From Acinetobacter portensis (GTDB taxonomy: Bacteria; Pseudomonadota; Gammaproteobacteria; Pseudomonadales; Moraxellaceae), in assembly GCF_023158935.1 (NCBI RefSeq), contig NZ_CP096120.1:434001-498000 (forward strand): a DNA stretch of 64,000 bases, read 5' to 3'. A program made the position numbers and the translations under genes. The number at the start of each line of letters is the position of its first letter. Position 1 is the stretch's first letter. Shown here in pieces: positions 38,471 through 49,528 of the stretch. The notes under the pieces were generated by a model that worked only from the letters and a program-made list of their open reading frames with translations, had not been told where the DNA came from and did no database searches.

Positions 38471-38510
38471 GCGCAAAATTTCGTGTCTACATTGACCTAA
38501 GGAGCCTATC

Positions 38511-38942
38511 ATGGCTATTGAACGTACATTATCTATCGTTAAACCAGATGCAGTTGCTAAAAACCACATTGGTGACATCTTTGCTCGTTTCGAGAAAGCT
38601 GGTCTTCAAATTGTTGCAACTAAAATGAAACATTTGACTCAAGCTGAAGCTGAAGGCTTCTACGCTGAGCACAAAGAACGTGGTTTCTTTGCTGACTTAG
38701 TTGCTTTCATGACTTCTGGTCCAGTTGTTGTTTCAGTTCTTGAAGGCGAAAACGCTGTTCTTGCTCACCGTGACATCCTTGGCGCAACTAACCCTAAAGA
38801 AGCTGCTGCTGGTACTATCCGTGCAGACTTCGCTGTAAGCATCGACGAAAATGCTGCTCACGGTTCTGACTCTGTAGCATCTGCTGATCGTGAAGTTAAC
38901 TACTTCTTCGCTCAAACTGAGATTGCTCCACGTACTCGTTAA
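38511..38942 (+). CDS. ndk: nucleoside diphosphate kinase
   Basis: A 143-aa cytosolic enzyme that balances NTP pools by ping-pong phosphotransfer through His117 (NAAHGSDS). The N-terminal [10 protein letters not shown] and the ATNP loop are canonical, and the length is exactly the family norm. Codon bias is strong. It has its own terminator and precedes rlmN, as in many gammaproteobacteria. Confidence 0.98.
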   Translation: MAIERTLSIVKPDAVAKNHIGDIFARFEKAGLQIVATKMKHLTQAEAEGFYAEHKERGFFADLVAFMTSGPVVVSVLEGENAVLAHRDILGATNPKEAAAGTIRADFAVSIDENAAHGSDSVASADREVNYFFAQTEIAPRTR

Positions 38943-38955
38943 TTCGCAGTATTCA

Positions 38956-38992
38956 AACCAGATAAGTGTTATTATACTTATCTGGTTTTTTT
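38956..38992 (+). terminator. ndk terminator
   Basis: A 12-bp perfect stem AACCAGATAAGT / ACTTATCTGGTT followed by T residues. Confidence 0.92.
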
Positions 38993-39066
38993 ATTCCTTT
39001 AAGAAAACAATTTGCTCGAATATTGAGCTTCTCCTTTCATCTTTAGATATAGCTTAGGTAAAACAC

Positions 39067-40299
39067 ATGAGTACTGAAGTAGTCGCTACATCAGCAATTT
39101 CTGATGCACAGCCACAATCTCCATCCGCTCCAACACAGAAATCTGTGGAGAAAGTGAACTTACTTGGCTTGTCACGTCCGCAAATGGAAAAATTCTTCGA
39201 AGAAATTGGAGAGAAAAAATTCCGTGCAGGACAGGTGATGAAGTGGATTCACCAATTTTTTGTTACAGATTTTGCAGAAATGACCAATATTTCTGGAAAG
39301 CTACGTGAAAAATTGGAAAAAATTTGTGTTATCGAAGCACCAGAAGTTGTTCATAAAAACTATTCTAAAGATGGCACGCGTAAATGGGTTTTCCGTGTAG
39401 GCGATGGTGAAGGCTCTTTAGTTGAAACAGTGCTTATTCCAGCAGATGACAAAACAGGTGCACGTAAAACATTGTGTATTTCATCTCAAGTGGGGTGTGC
39501 GCTAGATTGTTCATTCTGTTCTACAGGCAAGCAAGGTTTTCAGCGTGATTTAAATCAAGCTGAAATTATTGGTCAGCTTTGGATGGCAAACTATTCTTAT
39601 ATGGAAGATATACCCGTTCTAGAGCGTGAACGTTCTGTAACAAATGTCGTAATGATGGGAATGGGTGAACCACTTCTTAACTACGATGCTGTACTTAATT
39701 CAATGCGTATTATGCTTGATGACTTTGCATACGGCATGTCTAAGCGTCGCGTGACTTTGTCTACTTCGGGTGTAGTGCCAAAAATTGATCAAATGGTGAA
39801 AGATATTGATGTTGCGCTCGCAATTTCACTTCATGCTCCAAATGATGAATTACGTAACGAACTTGTACCAATTAATAAAAAATATCCCTTAGAGCAACTT
39901 ATTGCTGCATGTCAGCGTTATATTGCTAAAGATGGCAATGAAAGTTCACGTAAGCACGTTACGATTGAATATGTTATGTTAGATGGCGTGAATGATAGTT
40001 TGACGCACGCGCAAGAAATGATTAAGTTATTGAAAAACTTACCAAGTAAAATTAACTTAATTCCATTTAATCCATTCCCGCATGCGCCTTATGGTCGTTC
40101 AAGCAGAAATAAAATTATTTCTTTCCAAAAAGCTTTGTCTGATGCAGGATTTGTGTGTACGATTCGTCAGACACGTGGTGATGACATTGATGCGGCATGT
40201 GGTCAATTGGTTGGGCAAGTTGCAGACCGAACACGCCGTGCAGAACAGTGGAAAAAGAAAGTTGCAGCGCAAAACGAAATTATACGCTCGCAAGGATAA
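39067..40299 (+). CDS. rlmN: dual-specificity 23S rRNA / tRNA adenine-C2 methyltransferase RlmN
   Basis: A 410-aa radical SAM enzyme that methylates A2503 of 23S rRNA and A37 of tRNAs. The Fe-S motif C-x3-C-x2-C is [16 protein letters not shown] and the late [13 protein letters not shown] with the methyl-carrying Cys are present. An N-terminal extension of about 30 residues, rich in Ser, Ala and Pro, precedes the conserved [13 protein letters not shown]. It is followed by pilF at 18 nt. Confidence 0.97.
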   Translation: MSTEVVATSAISDAQPQSPSAPTQKSVEKVNLLGLSRPQMEKFFEEIGEKKFRAGQVMKWIHQFFVTDFAEMTNISGKLREKLEKICVIEAPEVVHKNYSKDGTRKWVFRVGDGEGSLVETVLIPADDKTGARKTLCISSQVGCALDCSFCSTGKQGFQRDLNQAEIIGQLWMANYSYMEDIPVLERERSVTNVVMMGMGEPLLNYDAVLNSMRIMLDDFAYGMSKRRVTLSTSGVVPKIDQMVKDIDVALAISLHAPNDELRNELVPINKKYPLEQLIAACQRYIAKDGNESSRKHVTIEYVMLDGVNDSLTHAQEMIKLLKNLPSKINLIPFNPFPHAPYGRSSRNKIISFQKALSDAGFVCTIRQTRGDDIDAACGQLVGQVADRTRRAEQWKKKVAAQNEIIRSQG

Positions 40300-40317
40300 C
40301 GAAACAGGGGAAAACAA

Positions 40318-41121
40318 TTGCGTAAACCTAATCTGAAAATATTCATCTCATCATTTATTGTGGGTGCTACTTTTTTAGTTGTGGGTTGTCAGACAGTATC
40401 TGATCGCAAGGTTGATCCTGAAAAAGCAGTTCAAGCAAGAACGCAGTTGGCTGCTGAATATATTCGAACTGGCGACTTTGATGCAGCAAAACGTGAATTA
40501 GACCAAGCCATGCAGGTTAATCCACGTAATGCACTTGTAAATATGATGATGGGTGTGTTGTTGCAACGGGAAGGTAGTCAGCTCAATATGGAAAAAGCTG
40601 ATCGCTACTTTAAAGCAGCCATTTCAGCAGATCCTAAAAATGCACAAGCTCGTAACAACTATGGTACTTATTTGTATCAAGCTGGTCGTTATAATGAAGC
40701 ATTAACGCACTTAGAGATTGCAGGTGCAACATTAGGTTATGATCAGCGTTATACTGCATTTGAAAGTGCGGGACGTATTTATTTAAAGCTAAATGATGTT
40801 AATAAGGCTGAAAATAGCTTTAATCAAGCTTTAAAAATTAGCCGTAACTCATATATCTCAATGGTCGAATTGGCTGAGATATATTATTTAAGACAAGATA
40901 TTCCTGCTGCGACTAGACTTTATGAAAATTCTGTCAGTTTAGCTGGACAAAATAATCAAAATGCACGTGCTTTGTGGGTGGGTATTCGACTTGCACGCGC
41001 AAATGGTAATCCTATGCAAACACAGGTTCTTGTGAATCAATTACGTGCTTTGTATCCGGATAGTCCAGAATACCAACGCTATTTGCAATTACAGTACAGT
41101 ACTGAGGTCGTATGGAAGTAA
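40318..41121 (+). CDS. pilF: type IV pilus biogenesis/stability lipoprotein PilF (PilW)
   Basis: A 267-aa lipoprotein with lipobox VVGC (Cys24) and TPR repeats (about 45-240) such as ARTQLAAEYIRTGDFDAAKRELDQAM. It is the pilotin that helps the PilQ secretin assemble in the outer membrane. The start is TTG 40318, preceded by AGGGGAA. The ATG of the next gene overlaps its end by 10 nt. Its place between rlmN and rodZ matches Pseudomonas. Confidence 0.93.
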   Translation: MRKPNLKIFISSFIVGATFLVVGCQTVSDRKVDPEKAVQARTQLAAEYIRTGDFDAAKRELDQAMQVNPRNALVNMMMGVLLQREGSQLNMEKADRYFKAAISADPKNAQARNNYGTYLYQAGRYNEALTHLEIAGATLGYDQRYTAFESAGRIYLKLNDVNKAENSFNQALKISRNSYISMVELAEIYYLRQDIPAATRLYENSVSLAGQNNQNARALWVGIRLARANGNPMQTQVLVNQLRALYPDSPEYQRYLQLQYSTEVVWK

Positions 41122-41906
41122 ATCCTAATTCACAGCAACCGACAGGTTCAACTGCCACAACAAATGCATTAGGAAATGTACAGCGTCCAGGTGAGTACCT
41201 ACGTCAAATTCGTCTGAATCAAAAAAAAGAACTTTCAGATGTTGCGGCTGAACTAAAGATCTCAGTAAAAACTTTAACGGCTTTAGAAAAAGATGAATAT
41301 ACGTCTTTACCTGAAGCGACGTTTATTAAAGGCTATTACCGTACGTATGCAAAATTTTTGAATGTTGATGCAACAGCTGTTATTCAACGTTTTGATGAAA
41401 TTTATACCAATGATACGGGCTTACTTCCAAACCACGCTTTAAATAATTCACCTATTAAATTTATGGGTAAATTGCCTGGTTCTAATAGCGAACGCAATCG
41501 TAAATGGTTAAAACGTTTTGCATTGCTTGTTGTGATTGTTGTTGTTATTTGGGGTTTAATAGCAACAATTCAGAATTTCACAAAATCTAATGATTCAGAA
41601 AAAGCAGAATTAAGTTCATCGCAACAGTCAGATGTTCAAGTTTTAACAATGAATGATTCTGCTGTTATTTCAGGTGATCAACTGGTATTAAAATTTAGCC
41701 GTCCTACATCGGTACATATTGTTGATTCAACGAACAAAGTACTTGCGACAGGTCGTCAATCATCAGAACTTACACTTCATGGTGAAACACCATTCCAAAT
41801 TCGCTTGGATGATGCATCGGCAGTATCTTTAAGTCTTAATAATGAAGATATTTCATTGTCTCCATATACCGTAAACGGCAAAGCAGAATTCCGTTTATCA
41901 CGTTAA
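41112..41906 (+). CDS. rodZ: RodZ-like helix-turn-helix membrane protein
   Basis: A 264-aa protein with a cytosolic HTH_25 domain (about 28-95, GEYLRQIRLNQKKELSDVAAELKIS). One transmembrane helix lies near 137-152 and a periplasmic DUF4115-like beta domain at about 185-264. RodZ couples MreB to the envelope and sets rod width; the shorter length than E. coli (337) is a reduced linker. It is translationally coupled to pilF. Confidence 0.9.
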   Translation: MEVNPNSQQPTGSTATTNALGNVQRPGEYLRQIRLNQKKELSDVAAELKISVKTLTALEKDEYTSLPEATFIKGYYRTYAKFLNVDATAVIQRFDEIYTNDTGLLPNHALNNSPIKFMGKLPGSNSERNRKWLKRFALLVVIVVVIWGLIATIQNFTKSNDSEKAELSSSQQSDVQVLTMNDSAVISGDQLVLKFSRPTSVHIVDSTNKVLATGRQSSELTLHGETPFQIRLDDASAVSLSLNNEDISLSPYTVNGKAEFRLSR

Positions 41907-41929
41907 TGGATTGAGAGTAGAGCGAAATA

Positions 41930-43051
41930 ATGATTGTAAACCCAATTAAACGCCGTCCAACTCGTAAAATTAGAGTGGGTTCTGTGTATGTTGGTGGTGA
42001 TGCACCAATTAGCATCCAAAGTATGACCAATACAGAAACATGCGATGTCGATGCAACTGTTGCACAAATTCAACGTTGTGTTGATGTTGGTGCGGATATT
42101 ATGCGTGTATCTGTTCCATCTATGGAAGCTGCTGCTGCATTTGGTGAAATTCGCAAACGTGTAACTGTGCCTTTGGTTGCGGATATTCATTTCGATTATA
42201 AAATTGCACTTGCTGTAGCCGATTATGGTGCAGATTGCTTACGTATTAACCCTGGTAATATTGGTTCTGAAGCCAAAATTCGTGAGGTAGTTGCTGCTGC
42301 ACGTCATAACGATATTTCAATGCGTATTGGTGTGAATGCGGGTTCACTCGAAAAAGACATTCAAAAGAAATATGGCGAGCCAACAGGTGAAGCATTGCTT
42401 GAATCGGCAATGCGTCATATTGATATTTTAGATCGTTTAGATTTTCACGAATTTAAAGTATCAGTAAAAGCATCAAATGTGTTTTTAACTATGGATGCTT
42501 ACCGTTTATTGTCAGCTCAAATTGATAATCCTATGCACTTAGGTGTAACTGAGGCAGGAATTTATCGTACAGGTTCGGTGAAGTCGGCAATTGCCTTAGG
42601 TGGTTTGTTGATGGAAGGTATCGGCGATACCATGCGTATTTCCTTAGCTGCTGAACCTGAAGAAGAAATTAAAATTGGTTTTGATATTTTAAAATCTTTA
42701 GGGCTTCGTTCAAACGGGATTAACTTTATTGCTTGTCCAAGTTGTTCGCGCCAAGAATTTAATGTTATTAAAGTGATGCAATCGCTTGAAGAGCGTTTAG
42801 AAGACATTCGTACACCAATGGATGTTTCGGTCATTGGATGTAAAGTGAATGGCCCAGGCGAAGCTAAAGAAGCCGATATTGGTATTGTAGGTGCAGCACC
42901 TCGTTCTTTGGTTTATCGTAATGGTGAAAAGAGTCATTTAATCGATACCAACCAATTGGTTGATGAAATCGAAAGTATGGTTCGTCAACGTGTTGTCGAG
43001 CTTGAAGAAGCAAAATCTAAAGAGATTATTCGCACAAGTTTTTCTGAGTAG
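41930..43051 (+). CDS. ispG: 4-hydroxy-3-methylbut-2-enyl diphosphate synthase (flavodoxin), IspG
   Basis: A 373-aa 4Fe-4S enzyme of the MEP isoprenoid pathway. The TIM-barrel start has the [16 protein letters not shown] motif. The C-terminal Fe-S domain has the cysteines in CPSCSRQ and [10 protein letters not shown]. The length is standard (about 370). It lies between rodZ and hisS, as in E. coli. Confidence 0.98.
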   Translation: MIVNPIKRRPTRKIRVGSVYVGGDAPISIQSMTNTETCDVDATVAQIQRCVDVGADIMRVSVPSMEAAAAFGEIRKRVTVPLVADIHFDYKIALAVADYGADCLRINPGNIGSEAKIREVVAAARHNDISMRIGVNAGSLEKDIQKKYGEPTGEALLESAMRHIDILDRLDFHEFKVSVKASNVFLTMDAYRLLSAQIDNPMHLGVTEAGIYRTGSVKSAIALGGLLMEGIGDTMRISLAAEPEEEIKIGFDILKSLGLRSNGINFIACPSCSRQEFNVIKVMQSLEERLEDIRTPMDVSVIGCKVNGPGEAKEADIGIVGAAPRSLVYRNGEKSHLIDTNQLVDEIESMVRQRVVELEEAKSKEIIRTSFSE

Positions 43052-43054
43052 ATC

Positions 43055-44350
43055 ATGAGTTCAATTGTAGCAATTAAAGGTTTTAATGATATTCTGCCAA
43101 CGCAAACACCTGCTTGGAGACGTCTAGAGCAACATTTGTCAGCTTTGATGGATGCTTACGGTTATCAACAAATCCGTTTGCCTATTGTTGAGCAAACAAA
43201 TTTGTTCAAGCGCTCAATTGGTGATGCGACTGATATCGTAGAAAAAGAAATGTACACCTTTTTTGATAAAGGTAATCCACCTGAGTCTTTGACTTTACGT
43301 CCTGAAGGTACAGCAGGTTGTGTACGTGCAATGCTTGAACATAACTTACTTCGTGGTGCTACACCGCGTGTTTGGTATGTCGGACCGATGTTCCGTTACG
43401 AAAAACCACAAAAAGGTCGTTATCGTCAGTTCCATCAATTTGGTGTGGAAACTTTTGGTGTTGCAACACCAGATCAAGATGCTGAACTTATTTTAATGAC
43501 TGCACGTTTGTGGAAACGAATGGGCGTGGCAGATAAAGTTCAACTTGAACTGAATACGTTAGGTGAGTCTGACGAACGTTCTGCATATCGTGCAGCATTG
43601 GTTGAATTCTTAGAATCTCATAAAACAGATTTAGATGAAGATTCACAACGTCGTTTGTTGACAAATCCATTGCGTATTCTTGATTCTAAGGATGCAAAAA
43701 CACAAGCAATTTTAGAAAATGCACCAAAACTTCACGACTTTATGGGTGAAGAAACTTTGGCTCATTTCAACCAATTACAACAATATTTGACAGATGCTGG
43801 CGTAAGCTTTGTTATCAATCAAAAATTGGTACGTGGTTTAGACTATTACAACAAAACTGTATTCGAATGGACAACAACACATTTAGGTTCTCAAGGAACT
43901 GTATGTGCGGGTGGCCGTTATGACGGTTTAGTTGGTCAGCTAAAAGGTAAAGCAGATCAAACTGTACCTGCGGTTGGTTTTGCAATGGGTATGGAGCGTT
44001 TATTGCTTCTTCTTGAGCAAGTTGAAGATAATAAGCCTGTACGTGATTGTGAAGTATTCTTATTGGCAGATCCTGCATATCAAGGTAAAGCGCTTGTACT
44101 TGCAGAAACTATTCGTAACCAATTAGAAAACTTAGCAAGTCCTATTCGTTTCAAGGTGGGTTCACAAGGTTCTATGAAGAGCCAAATGAAAAAAGCCGAT
44201 CAGTCTGGTGCTATTTTCGCGTTGATTTTAGGTGAACGTGAATGGGATGCTCAGATCGTTAATGTTAAAGAGTTAGCAACAGCAGAACAGACTGAAGTTG
44301 CAATTAATGAAATCGTCCCTTTCATTATTGAAAAACTTTCTTCAAAATAA
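43055..44350 (+). CDS. hisS: histidyl-tRNA synthetase
   Basis: A 431-aa class II synthetase. Motif 1 starts near 45 (IVEQTNLF region). Motif 2 is [23 protein letters not shown]. The histidine-specific loops are [15 protein letters not shown] and CAGGRYDGL, and motif 3 is [12 protein letters not shown]-terminal anticodon-binding domain follows. It starts 3 nt after the ispG stop. Confidence 0.98.
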   Translation: MSSIVAIKGFNDILPTQTPAWRRLEQHLSALMDAYGYQQIRLPIVEQTNLFKRSIGDATDIVEKEMYTFFDKGNPPESLTLRPEGTAGCVRAMLEHNLLRGATPRVWYVGPMFRYEKPQKGRYRQFHQFGVETFGVATPDQDAELILMTARLWKRMGVADKVQLELNTLGESDERSAYRAALVEFLESHKTDLDEDSQRRLLTNPLRILDSKDAKTQAILENAPKLHDFMGEETLAHFNQLQQYLTDAGVSFVINQKLVRGLDYYNKTVFEWTTTHLGSQGTVCAGGRYDGLVGQLKGKADQTVPAVGFAMGMERLLLLLEQVEDNKPVRDCEVFLLADPAYQGKALVLAETIRNQLENLASPIRFKVGSQGSMKSQMKKADQSGAIFALILGEREWDAQIVNVKELATAEQTEVAINEIVPFIIEKLSSK

Positions 44351-44380
44351 GCCAAAAAATACGAGGAATAAGGTAATCAC

Positions 44381-45082
44381 ATGAGCGCATTAAGTGAAGA
44401 AGAACAACTTGATAGTTTAAAATCTTTTACTAAGAAATATGGTTCTGCCATGATTAGTGGGGTTTTAATTGCGTTGATTGCCTTTTTCGGTTGGCAATGG
44501 TGGCAAAAAAAGACTTTGGCTGAAAATCAAATGAATACAGCCAAAGTTCAACAATTAATGGATGATGCTGCAAATGCAGAATCTAATCCAAATGCATTTA
44601 ATGATTTAGTTGCTACGGCTGACAAAATTGTAAAAGATGCACCAGATTCAGCTCAAGCAATTCAAGTTCAATTGCTTATGGCTAAACTTGCGTATGATAA
44701 GTCTGATTATGCTGGTGCTGAAAAAGCATTAAAGAAAGTTGAAAACTCAAAAGTAAAAGACGAAGGTTTGGTTTCCATTTTGAAACTTCGTTTGGGTTAT
44801 GCTCAACTTGCACAAAACAAATATGATGAAGCTTTAAAAACATTTAATTTGGTAACAGAGTCAACATTTAAAGCGGTTGTAGAAGAAGCGCGTGGCGACG
44901 TATATGTTGCTAAAAAAGATATTGAAAATGCAAAAAAATCATATCAAAGTGCGTGGAACGAGTTATTAGAACAGAAACAAGATCGTCAAATTTTACAAAT
45001 TAAACTCGAAAGCGTTGGCGTTTTAGTAGAAGATGCAGATATAGAACGCCCAATATTAGACACTCAAGTGGATGAGACTTAA
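44381..45082 (+). CDS. yfgM: YfgM family TPR membrane protein
   Basis: A 233-aa protein with a short cytosolic N-terminus, one transmembrane helix (about 20-36, SAMISGVLIALIAFFGW) and a periplasmic tetratricopeptide domain. In E. coli YfgM binds SecYEG and PpiD, and it affects the Rcs system. Its place between hisS and bamB is conserved. The stop overlaps the bamB ATG by 1 nt. Confidence 0.95.
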   Translation: MSALSEEEQLDSLKSFTKKYGSAMISGVLIALIAFFGWQWWQKKTLAENQMNTAKVQQLMDDAANAESNPNAFNDLVATADKIVKDAPDSAQAIQVQLLMAKLAYDKSDYAGAEKALKKVENSKVKDEGLVSILKLRLGYAQLAQNKYDEALKTFNLVTESTFKAVVEEARGDVYVAKKDIENAKKSYQSAWNELLEQKQDRQILQIKLESVGVLVEDADIERPILDTQVDET

Positions 45083-46230
45083 TGAGCAGAAATAATAAAA
45101 TACCTTTAGTACTGACAGTTTTAGCACTTGCGTTGGCTGGATGTTCTGGCAATAAAGTAAAAGTTGAAGAAGTAAAACCAAATCCTCTTCCGAAAATTAC
45201 ACAAACAACTAGTCTTGTTCCTGTGTTTTCGCAAAGCGTTTCTGCAACTTCTGAAAAAGATCCATTACGTTTACAACTAGATGTAGCTGATGGTGTTATT
45301 TTTGCTGTTGATCCTAAGGGGAGTGTAACTGCTTATCGTGGCAAACAAAAAGTTTGGCAAAAACAAGTCACTAAACAAGGCTTAACTGCTGGTGTTGAAG
45401 CTGGTGAAGGTATTGTTGTTGTTGGTAATGAAAAAGGTGAGCTTTTTGCTTTAGATCAGGCAACTGGCGAGCAAAAATGGGCTGTAAATATTTCAAGTGC
45501 TATTTTAGCGCCATCTTTGATTATTTCTAATCGTGTGATTACTGTTGCAAATGACGGTACTGTTTACGCGCATAGTGTAGAAAATGGTCAACAATTTTGG
45601 ACTTATGACTTACCAAGCCAACAGTTAAGCTTACGCGGTACAGCATCTCCAGTTGAAATTGATCCACGTACAGTTTTAATTGCATCTTCAAATGCTTATA
45701 TTTATGCATTAGATGTTTTAACGGGTACACCACGTTTGCAACGCCGTGTTGCTGTAAGCGATGGTCGTTCAGATATTGAAAAATTAAATGACATTGATGG
45801 TGATCCTGTTGTTGCAGGTCAATTTGTTGTAACGACAAGCTATCAAGGTCAAGTAACAGTATTAGATTTAGCTTCACAACAAGTTGTTTGGAGTGAAGAT
45901 TCAAGTAGTACAAAGCGTCCGGAAGTTGTAGGTAATGGCGTATTTGTTGCATCTACCGATGGTAAATTGACAGCTTACGAAATTACAACAGGTCATAAAT
46001 TATGGGAAAATGATAGTTTACTGAATCGTAAACTCAGCAATCCTGTAATTTTGGGTTCACAATTGGTTGTAGGTGATCTAGACGGTTATTTACACATCAT
46101 TGATCCACAATCTGGACAGTTAATTGGTCGTTCAAAAACAAGTGGTGAAGTACGTTCATTACGCGTAATTGACAACCAACTTTATGCATCTACTCAAAAG
46201 GGGGCGTTGACAGTTTGGCAGAATCGTTAA
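45082..46230 (+). CDS. bamB: outer membrane assembly factor BamB
   Basis: A 382-aa lipoprotein of the BAM complex. The lipobox LAGC is near residue 21. Repeats of the PQQ-like eight-bladed propeller are visible (ALDQATGEQKW, AYEITTGHKLW, IIDPQSGQLIG). It docks on the BamA POTRA domains and promotes outer-membrane protein folding. The yfgM-bamB-der order matches E. coli. Confidence 0.96.
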   Translation: MSRNNKIPLVLTVLALALAGCSGNKVKVEEVKPNPLPKITQTTSLVPVFSQSVSATSEKDPLRLQLDVADGVIFAVDPKGSVTAYRGKQKVWQKQVTKQGLTAGVEAGEGIVVVGNEKGELFALDQATGEQKWAVNISSAILAPSLIISNRVITVANDGTVYAHSVENGQQFWTYDLPSQQLSLRGTASPVEIDPRTVLIASSNAYIYALDVLTGTPRLQRRVAVSDGRSDIEKLNDIDGDPVVAGQFVVTTSYQGQVTVLDLASQQVVWSEDSSSTKRPEVVGNGVFVASTDGKLTAYEITTGHKLWENDSLLNRKLSNPVILGSQLVVGDLDGYLHIIDPQSGQLIGRSKTSGEVRSLRVIDNQLYASTQKGALTVWQNR

Positions 46231-46276
46231 TTTTTTCTTCGCTTATGCTAAACTAAGCGAATATCCGTATTTTTTA

Positions 46277-46314
46277 ACGCGGGGTGATTGAAAATTCAAT
46301 GCCCCGTGTTTTTA
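46277..46314 (+). terminator. bamB terminator
   Basis: ACGCGGGG / CCCCGTGT (one wobble pair) encloses a second stem (ATTGAA / TTCAAT) and is followed by a T run. A further stem, TTCGCTTA / TAAGCGAA, lies just upstream. Confidence 0.8.
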
Positions 46315-46397
46315 TTTAGATTATTCATCTATTTTTCTTCCAAGTTTCTGATGTTCAGGCCACTCAAACTGGCTGATCTTGTTTTAAAGGTTAATCT

Positions 46398-47807
46398 ATG
46401 AAACCCGTAATTGCGCTCATTGGTCGTCCGAACGTCGGAAAATCAACGCTGTTTAATCAGATAACCAAGAGTCGTGACGCATTAGTTGCAGACTTTGCAG
46501 GTCTTACACGTGACCGCAAATATGGCGATGCTGTGTTCCAAAATAAATCTTTCATTGTTGTTGATACTGGGGGTATTGGCGAGAATGAAGGCGGTATTGA
46601 TTCATACATGGCAGAACAGTCAAAGACTGCAATTAATGAAGCCGATATTATTGTATTTGTTGTAGATGCTCGCGCAGGTTTACTTGCTTCTGATGAGCAA
46701 ATTGCACGTGAACTTCGTACTTTAGGTAAAAAAGTTTATTTAGTTGCAAACAAAGTAGATGGCGTACATGCCGAAGCTGCTTTAGTTGAATTCTTTAAGT
46801 TAGGCATGGGCGAACCAATGCAAGTGGCAGCAAGTCACGGGCGTGGTGTTCAGCAAATGCTTGAAGATGTACTTGCAGAAGTTCCTGAAGATGAGTCTGT
46901 TGAAGAACACGACAAAAATACAGGTCTACGTTTAGCAATTATTGGTCGTCCTAACGTAGGTAAATCTACACTAGTAAACCGTTTATTAGGTGAAGAACGT
47001 GTTGTTGCGTTTGACCAACCTGGTACAACGCGAGATTCGATTTACATTCCTTTTGAACGTGATGGTCGTAAATACACATTAATTGACACAGCAGGCGTAC
47101 GTCGTAAAGGTAAAGTGGATGAAATGATTGAGAAATTCTCAATTGTAAAAACACTTCAAGCGATGAAAGATGCTCATGTTGTTGTGGTTGTTGTTGATGC
47201 GCGTGACGGTATTGTTGAGCAAGATTTACATTTAATTGGCTATGCTTTAGAAGCTGGTCGTGCCATGGTTATTGCGATTAATAAATGGGACAACATGTCT
47301 GATTATGATCGTAAGCAATGTAAATTAGATGTTGATCGTCGCTTTGACTTCATTCCTTGGGCTAAAATTCATTTAATTTCTGCGTTACATGGTACTGGTG
47401 TGGGTGACTTATATCCTTCAATCCACCGTGCATATGATTCATCACACTTGAAAGTATCACCTGCAAAAATCACACAAATTTTGCAAGATGCGACAGAAGC
47501 TCATGCGCCACCAATGGTTCAAGGTCGTCGTATCAAAATGCGTTATGCACATATTGGTGGTCAAAACCCACCTACAATTGTTGTGCATGGTAACAAAGTT
47601 GATAAAACACCTGCGGATTATCGTCGTTACTTAGAAAACGTATTCCGTAAAGTGTACAAGCTTGAAGGTACGCCAGTACGTATTGAATTTAAAACTTCAG
47701 AAAACCCATTTGAAGGTCGTAAGACTGTTATGGATGAACGTGTTGCAGCGCGTAAGCGTCGTTATGTTCAGAAGTTTAAGAAAGCAGAGAAGAAATTTAA
47801 ACGTTAA
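46398..47807 (+). CDS. der: ribosome biogenesis GTPase Der (EngA)
   Basis: A 469-aa protein with two tandem GTPase domains, each with GRPNVGKST (near residues 8 and 185), and a C-terminal KH-like domain. It acts in 50S subunit maturation. The double-G architecture and length are diagnostic. It follows bamB but is separated by a hairpin, so it may also have its own promoter. Confidence 0.98.
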   Translation: MKPVIALIGRPNVGKSTLFNQITKSRDALVADFAGLTRDRKYGDAVFQNKSFIVVDTGGIGENEGGIDSYMAEQSKTAINEADIIVFVVDARAGLLASDEQIARELRTLGKKVYLVANKVDGVHAEAALVEFFKLGMGEPMQVAASHGRGVQQMLEDVLAEVPEDESVEEHDKNTGLRLAIIGRPNVGKSTLVNRLLGEERVVAFDQPGTTRDSIYIPFERDGRKYTLIDTAGVRRKGKVDEMIEKFSIVKTLQAMKDAHVVVVVVDARDGIVEQDLHLIGYALEAGRAMVIAINKWDNMSDYDRKQCKLDVDRRFDFIPWAKIHLISALHGTGVGDLYPSIHRAYDSSHLKVSPAKITQILQDATEAHAPPMVQGRRIKMRYAHIGGQNPPTIVVHGNKVDKTPADYRRYLENVFRKVYKLEGTPVRIEFKTSENPFEGRKTVMDERVAARKRRYVQKFKKAEKKFKR

Positions 47808-47827
47808 TTTCTGCAGGCTAAACGTAT

Positions 47828-47856
47828 AAAAAAGCCGACATGATGTCGGCTTTTTT
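47828..47856. terminator. bidirectional intrinsic terminator
   Basis: AAAAGCCGACA / TGTCGGCTTTT stem with a TGA loop and A/T tails, between the convergent der and SDR genes. Confidence 0.93.
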
Positions 47857-47867
47857 AGCTTAAATAG

Positions 47868-48641
47868 TTATTTTCGCTTAGCTAAATATGCATTAGAAAG
47901 ACGATTTATAAATTGAGGCGTTAAACCTGAAAGCTTAAATAAAAGTTTAGATTTAAAACCTACGCCTTGGTGCGTAGAGGTGAAAATAGAATCTTTAACT
48001 TGCGATCGTCTATAAATTTCTTGTGCTACATCTTCCGCTGTTAAGTGAACACCCATATTTTGAATAGTGCCTGCATCCATATCTTTAACCATTGCAGTTT
48101 GTACAAATAAAGGCATCACATCTAAAACGCGAATACCGTATTTTTGCCATTCAATATCTAAACCTTCTGTAATACCACGAACTGCAAATTTACTTGCAGA
48201 ATATGAAATTAAATCGGGTTGTCCATAAATAGCAGAAGCCGAAGACAAATTAATGACGCGAGCAAATGATGCTTTTTTTAGGTAGGGAAGTGCTGCATGG
48301 CAGCCATTAATAACGCCATTTACATTAATGTTAATCGTGTGATGATGAGCTTCAATATCTGTATCTTCAAAAGTTCCTGAATATAAAATACCTGCATTAT
48401 TCACAAGAATATTAATCTGACCTGCCCAGGCATTAAATTCAGCTAAAGCACTATGCCATTGAGTGTAGTTAGACACATCTAGTAATCCTGCTTTTGCATG
48501 TTCACCTAAATTATTTGCAAGTTGTTGTGCTTTTTCAGTGTTTAAATCATAGATGCCAACCTTATAACCTTGCTTGTAGAATAAAGTTGCAACGGCTGCA
48601 CCAATCCCTTGTGCTGCACCACTAATAAAGATACTGTTCAT
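47868..48641 (-). CDS. SDR family oxidoreductase
   Basis: A 257-aa classical short-chain dehydrogenase. The cofactor motif is GAAQGIGAAV at 8-17, NNAG is in LVNNAGIL, and the catalytic Ser and Tyr-x3-Lys are in SSASAIYGQPDLISYSASK. The C-terminal region is basic and hydrophobic (FKSKLLFKLSG), which may contact membrane or lipid. The substrate is unknown. The gene is monocistronic and divergent from mazG. Confidence 0.92.
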   Translation of the reverse strand: MNSIFISGAAQGIGAAVATLFYKQGYKVGIYDLNTEKAQQLANNLGEHAKAGLLDVSNYTQWHSALAEFNAWAGQINILVNNAGILYSGTFEDTDIEAHHHTININVNGVINGCHAALPYLKKASFARVINLSSASAIYGQPDLISYSASKFAVRGITEGLDIEWQKYGIRVLDVMPLFVQTAMVKDMDAGTIQNMGVHLTAEDVAQEIYRRSQVKDSIFTSTHQGVGFKSKLLFKLSGLTPQFINRLSNAYLAKRK

Positions 48642-48733
48642 TTACTTCTCCTTGTATTGCTTTAATTATTTGAATTTTCATTTAACTTGAGCATATCAAA
48701 AAATAAGCAAAATCGTATAGTCAGAGTGTTTTT

Positions 48734-49528
48734 ATGGAACAATTATTGAAAATCATGCAACAGTTACGTGCTGAATGCCCTTGGGATCAAGCGCAAACTC
48801 CTGAATCTCTTACAAAATATGCGATTGAAGAAGCTTATGAGGTTGAAGCTGCTGTACGTTCAGGTCAGGTAAATGATGTAAAAGATGAGCTAGGTGATTT
48901 ACTGCTTCAAGTGGTTTTTCAATCTCAAATGTACAGCGAGCAGGGGTTATTTGGTTTTAATGATGTGGTTGAAGTAATTAGCCAAAAGCTAATTCGTAGA
49001 CATCCTCATGTATTTCAAAAAGAAAAGTTTGCCAATTTAAGTCCTGAAGATGTTTCTGAGTTGTGGAAGCTAATTAAACAAGAAGAAAAGAAAGATAAAC
49101 CTAAGCATCGTTTAGATAATGTAAAACATGGTCCTGCATTACAGCAAGCACACGAAATTCAAAAAAATGCAGCACAAATAGGTTTTGATTTTCCAAATGT
49201 GCAAGATGCCTATGGAAAATTAGAAGAAGAGCTTGAAGAGTTTAAACAAGCGATGCGGGAAAATAATTCCGATGAAATACTCGATGAATTTGGTGATTGC
49301 TTGTTCTCATTGGTGAATGTTGGACGTAAACTTGGGGTTTCGAGTGAAATGGCGCTTTTAAGTACCATTCATAAATTTAGATCTCGTTTTGCTTTTATTG
49401 AAGATCAAGCTGCTATTCAAAATAAGAACATAGAAAATATGTCTTTAGAAGAAATGGATGAACTTTGGGAGCAAGCGAAAGTTTATTTAAAACATCAGGT
49501 TCAAAATGATAATAAAAAAGAAGAGTAA
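48734..49528 (+). CDS. mazG: nucleoside triphosphate pyrophosphohydrolase MazG
   Basis: A 264-aa tandem-domain MazG. The first domain has the EEAYEV and DELGDLLLQVVF motifs (about 34-60). The second repeats the pattern near 150-190 (KLEEELEEFKQA, DEFGDCLFSLVNVGR). It hydrolyses non-canonical or excess NTPs, and in E. coli it lowers MazEF/ppGpp effects. The downstream ComEA-like gene overlaps its end by 23 nt. Confidence 0.96.
   Translation: MEQLLKIMQQLRAECPWDQAQTPESLTKYAIEEAYEVEAAVRSGQVNDVKDELGDLLLQVVFQSQMYSEQGLFGFNDVVEVISQKLIRRHPHVFQKEKFANLSPEDVSELWKLIKQEEKKDKPKHRLDNVKHGPALQQAHEIQKNAAQIGFDFPNVQDAYGKLEEELEEFKQAMRENNSDEILDEFGDCLFSLVNVGRKLGVSSEMALLSTIHKFRSRFAFIEDQAAIQNKNIENMSLEEMDELWEQAKVYLKHQVQNDNKKEE

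Noticed and set aside
45539..45952. 137-codon minus-strand ORF inside bamB
   Set aside because: Antisense shadow, rich in Leu/Gln/His from the complementary strand of beta-propeller codons.
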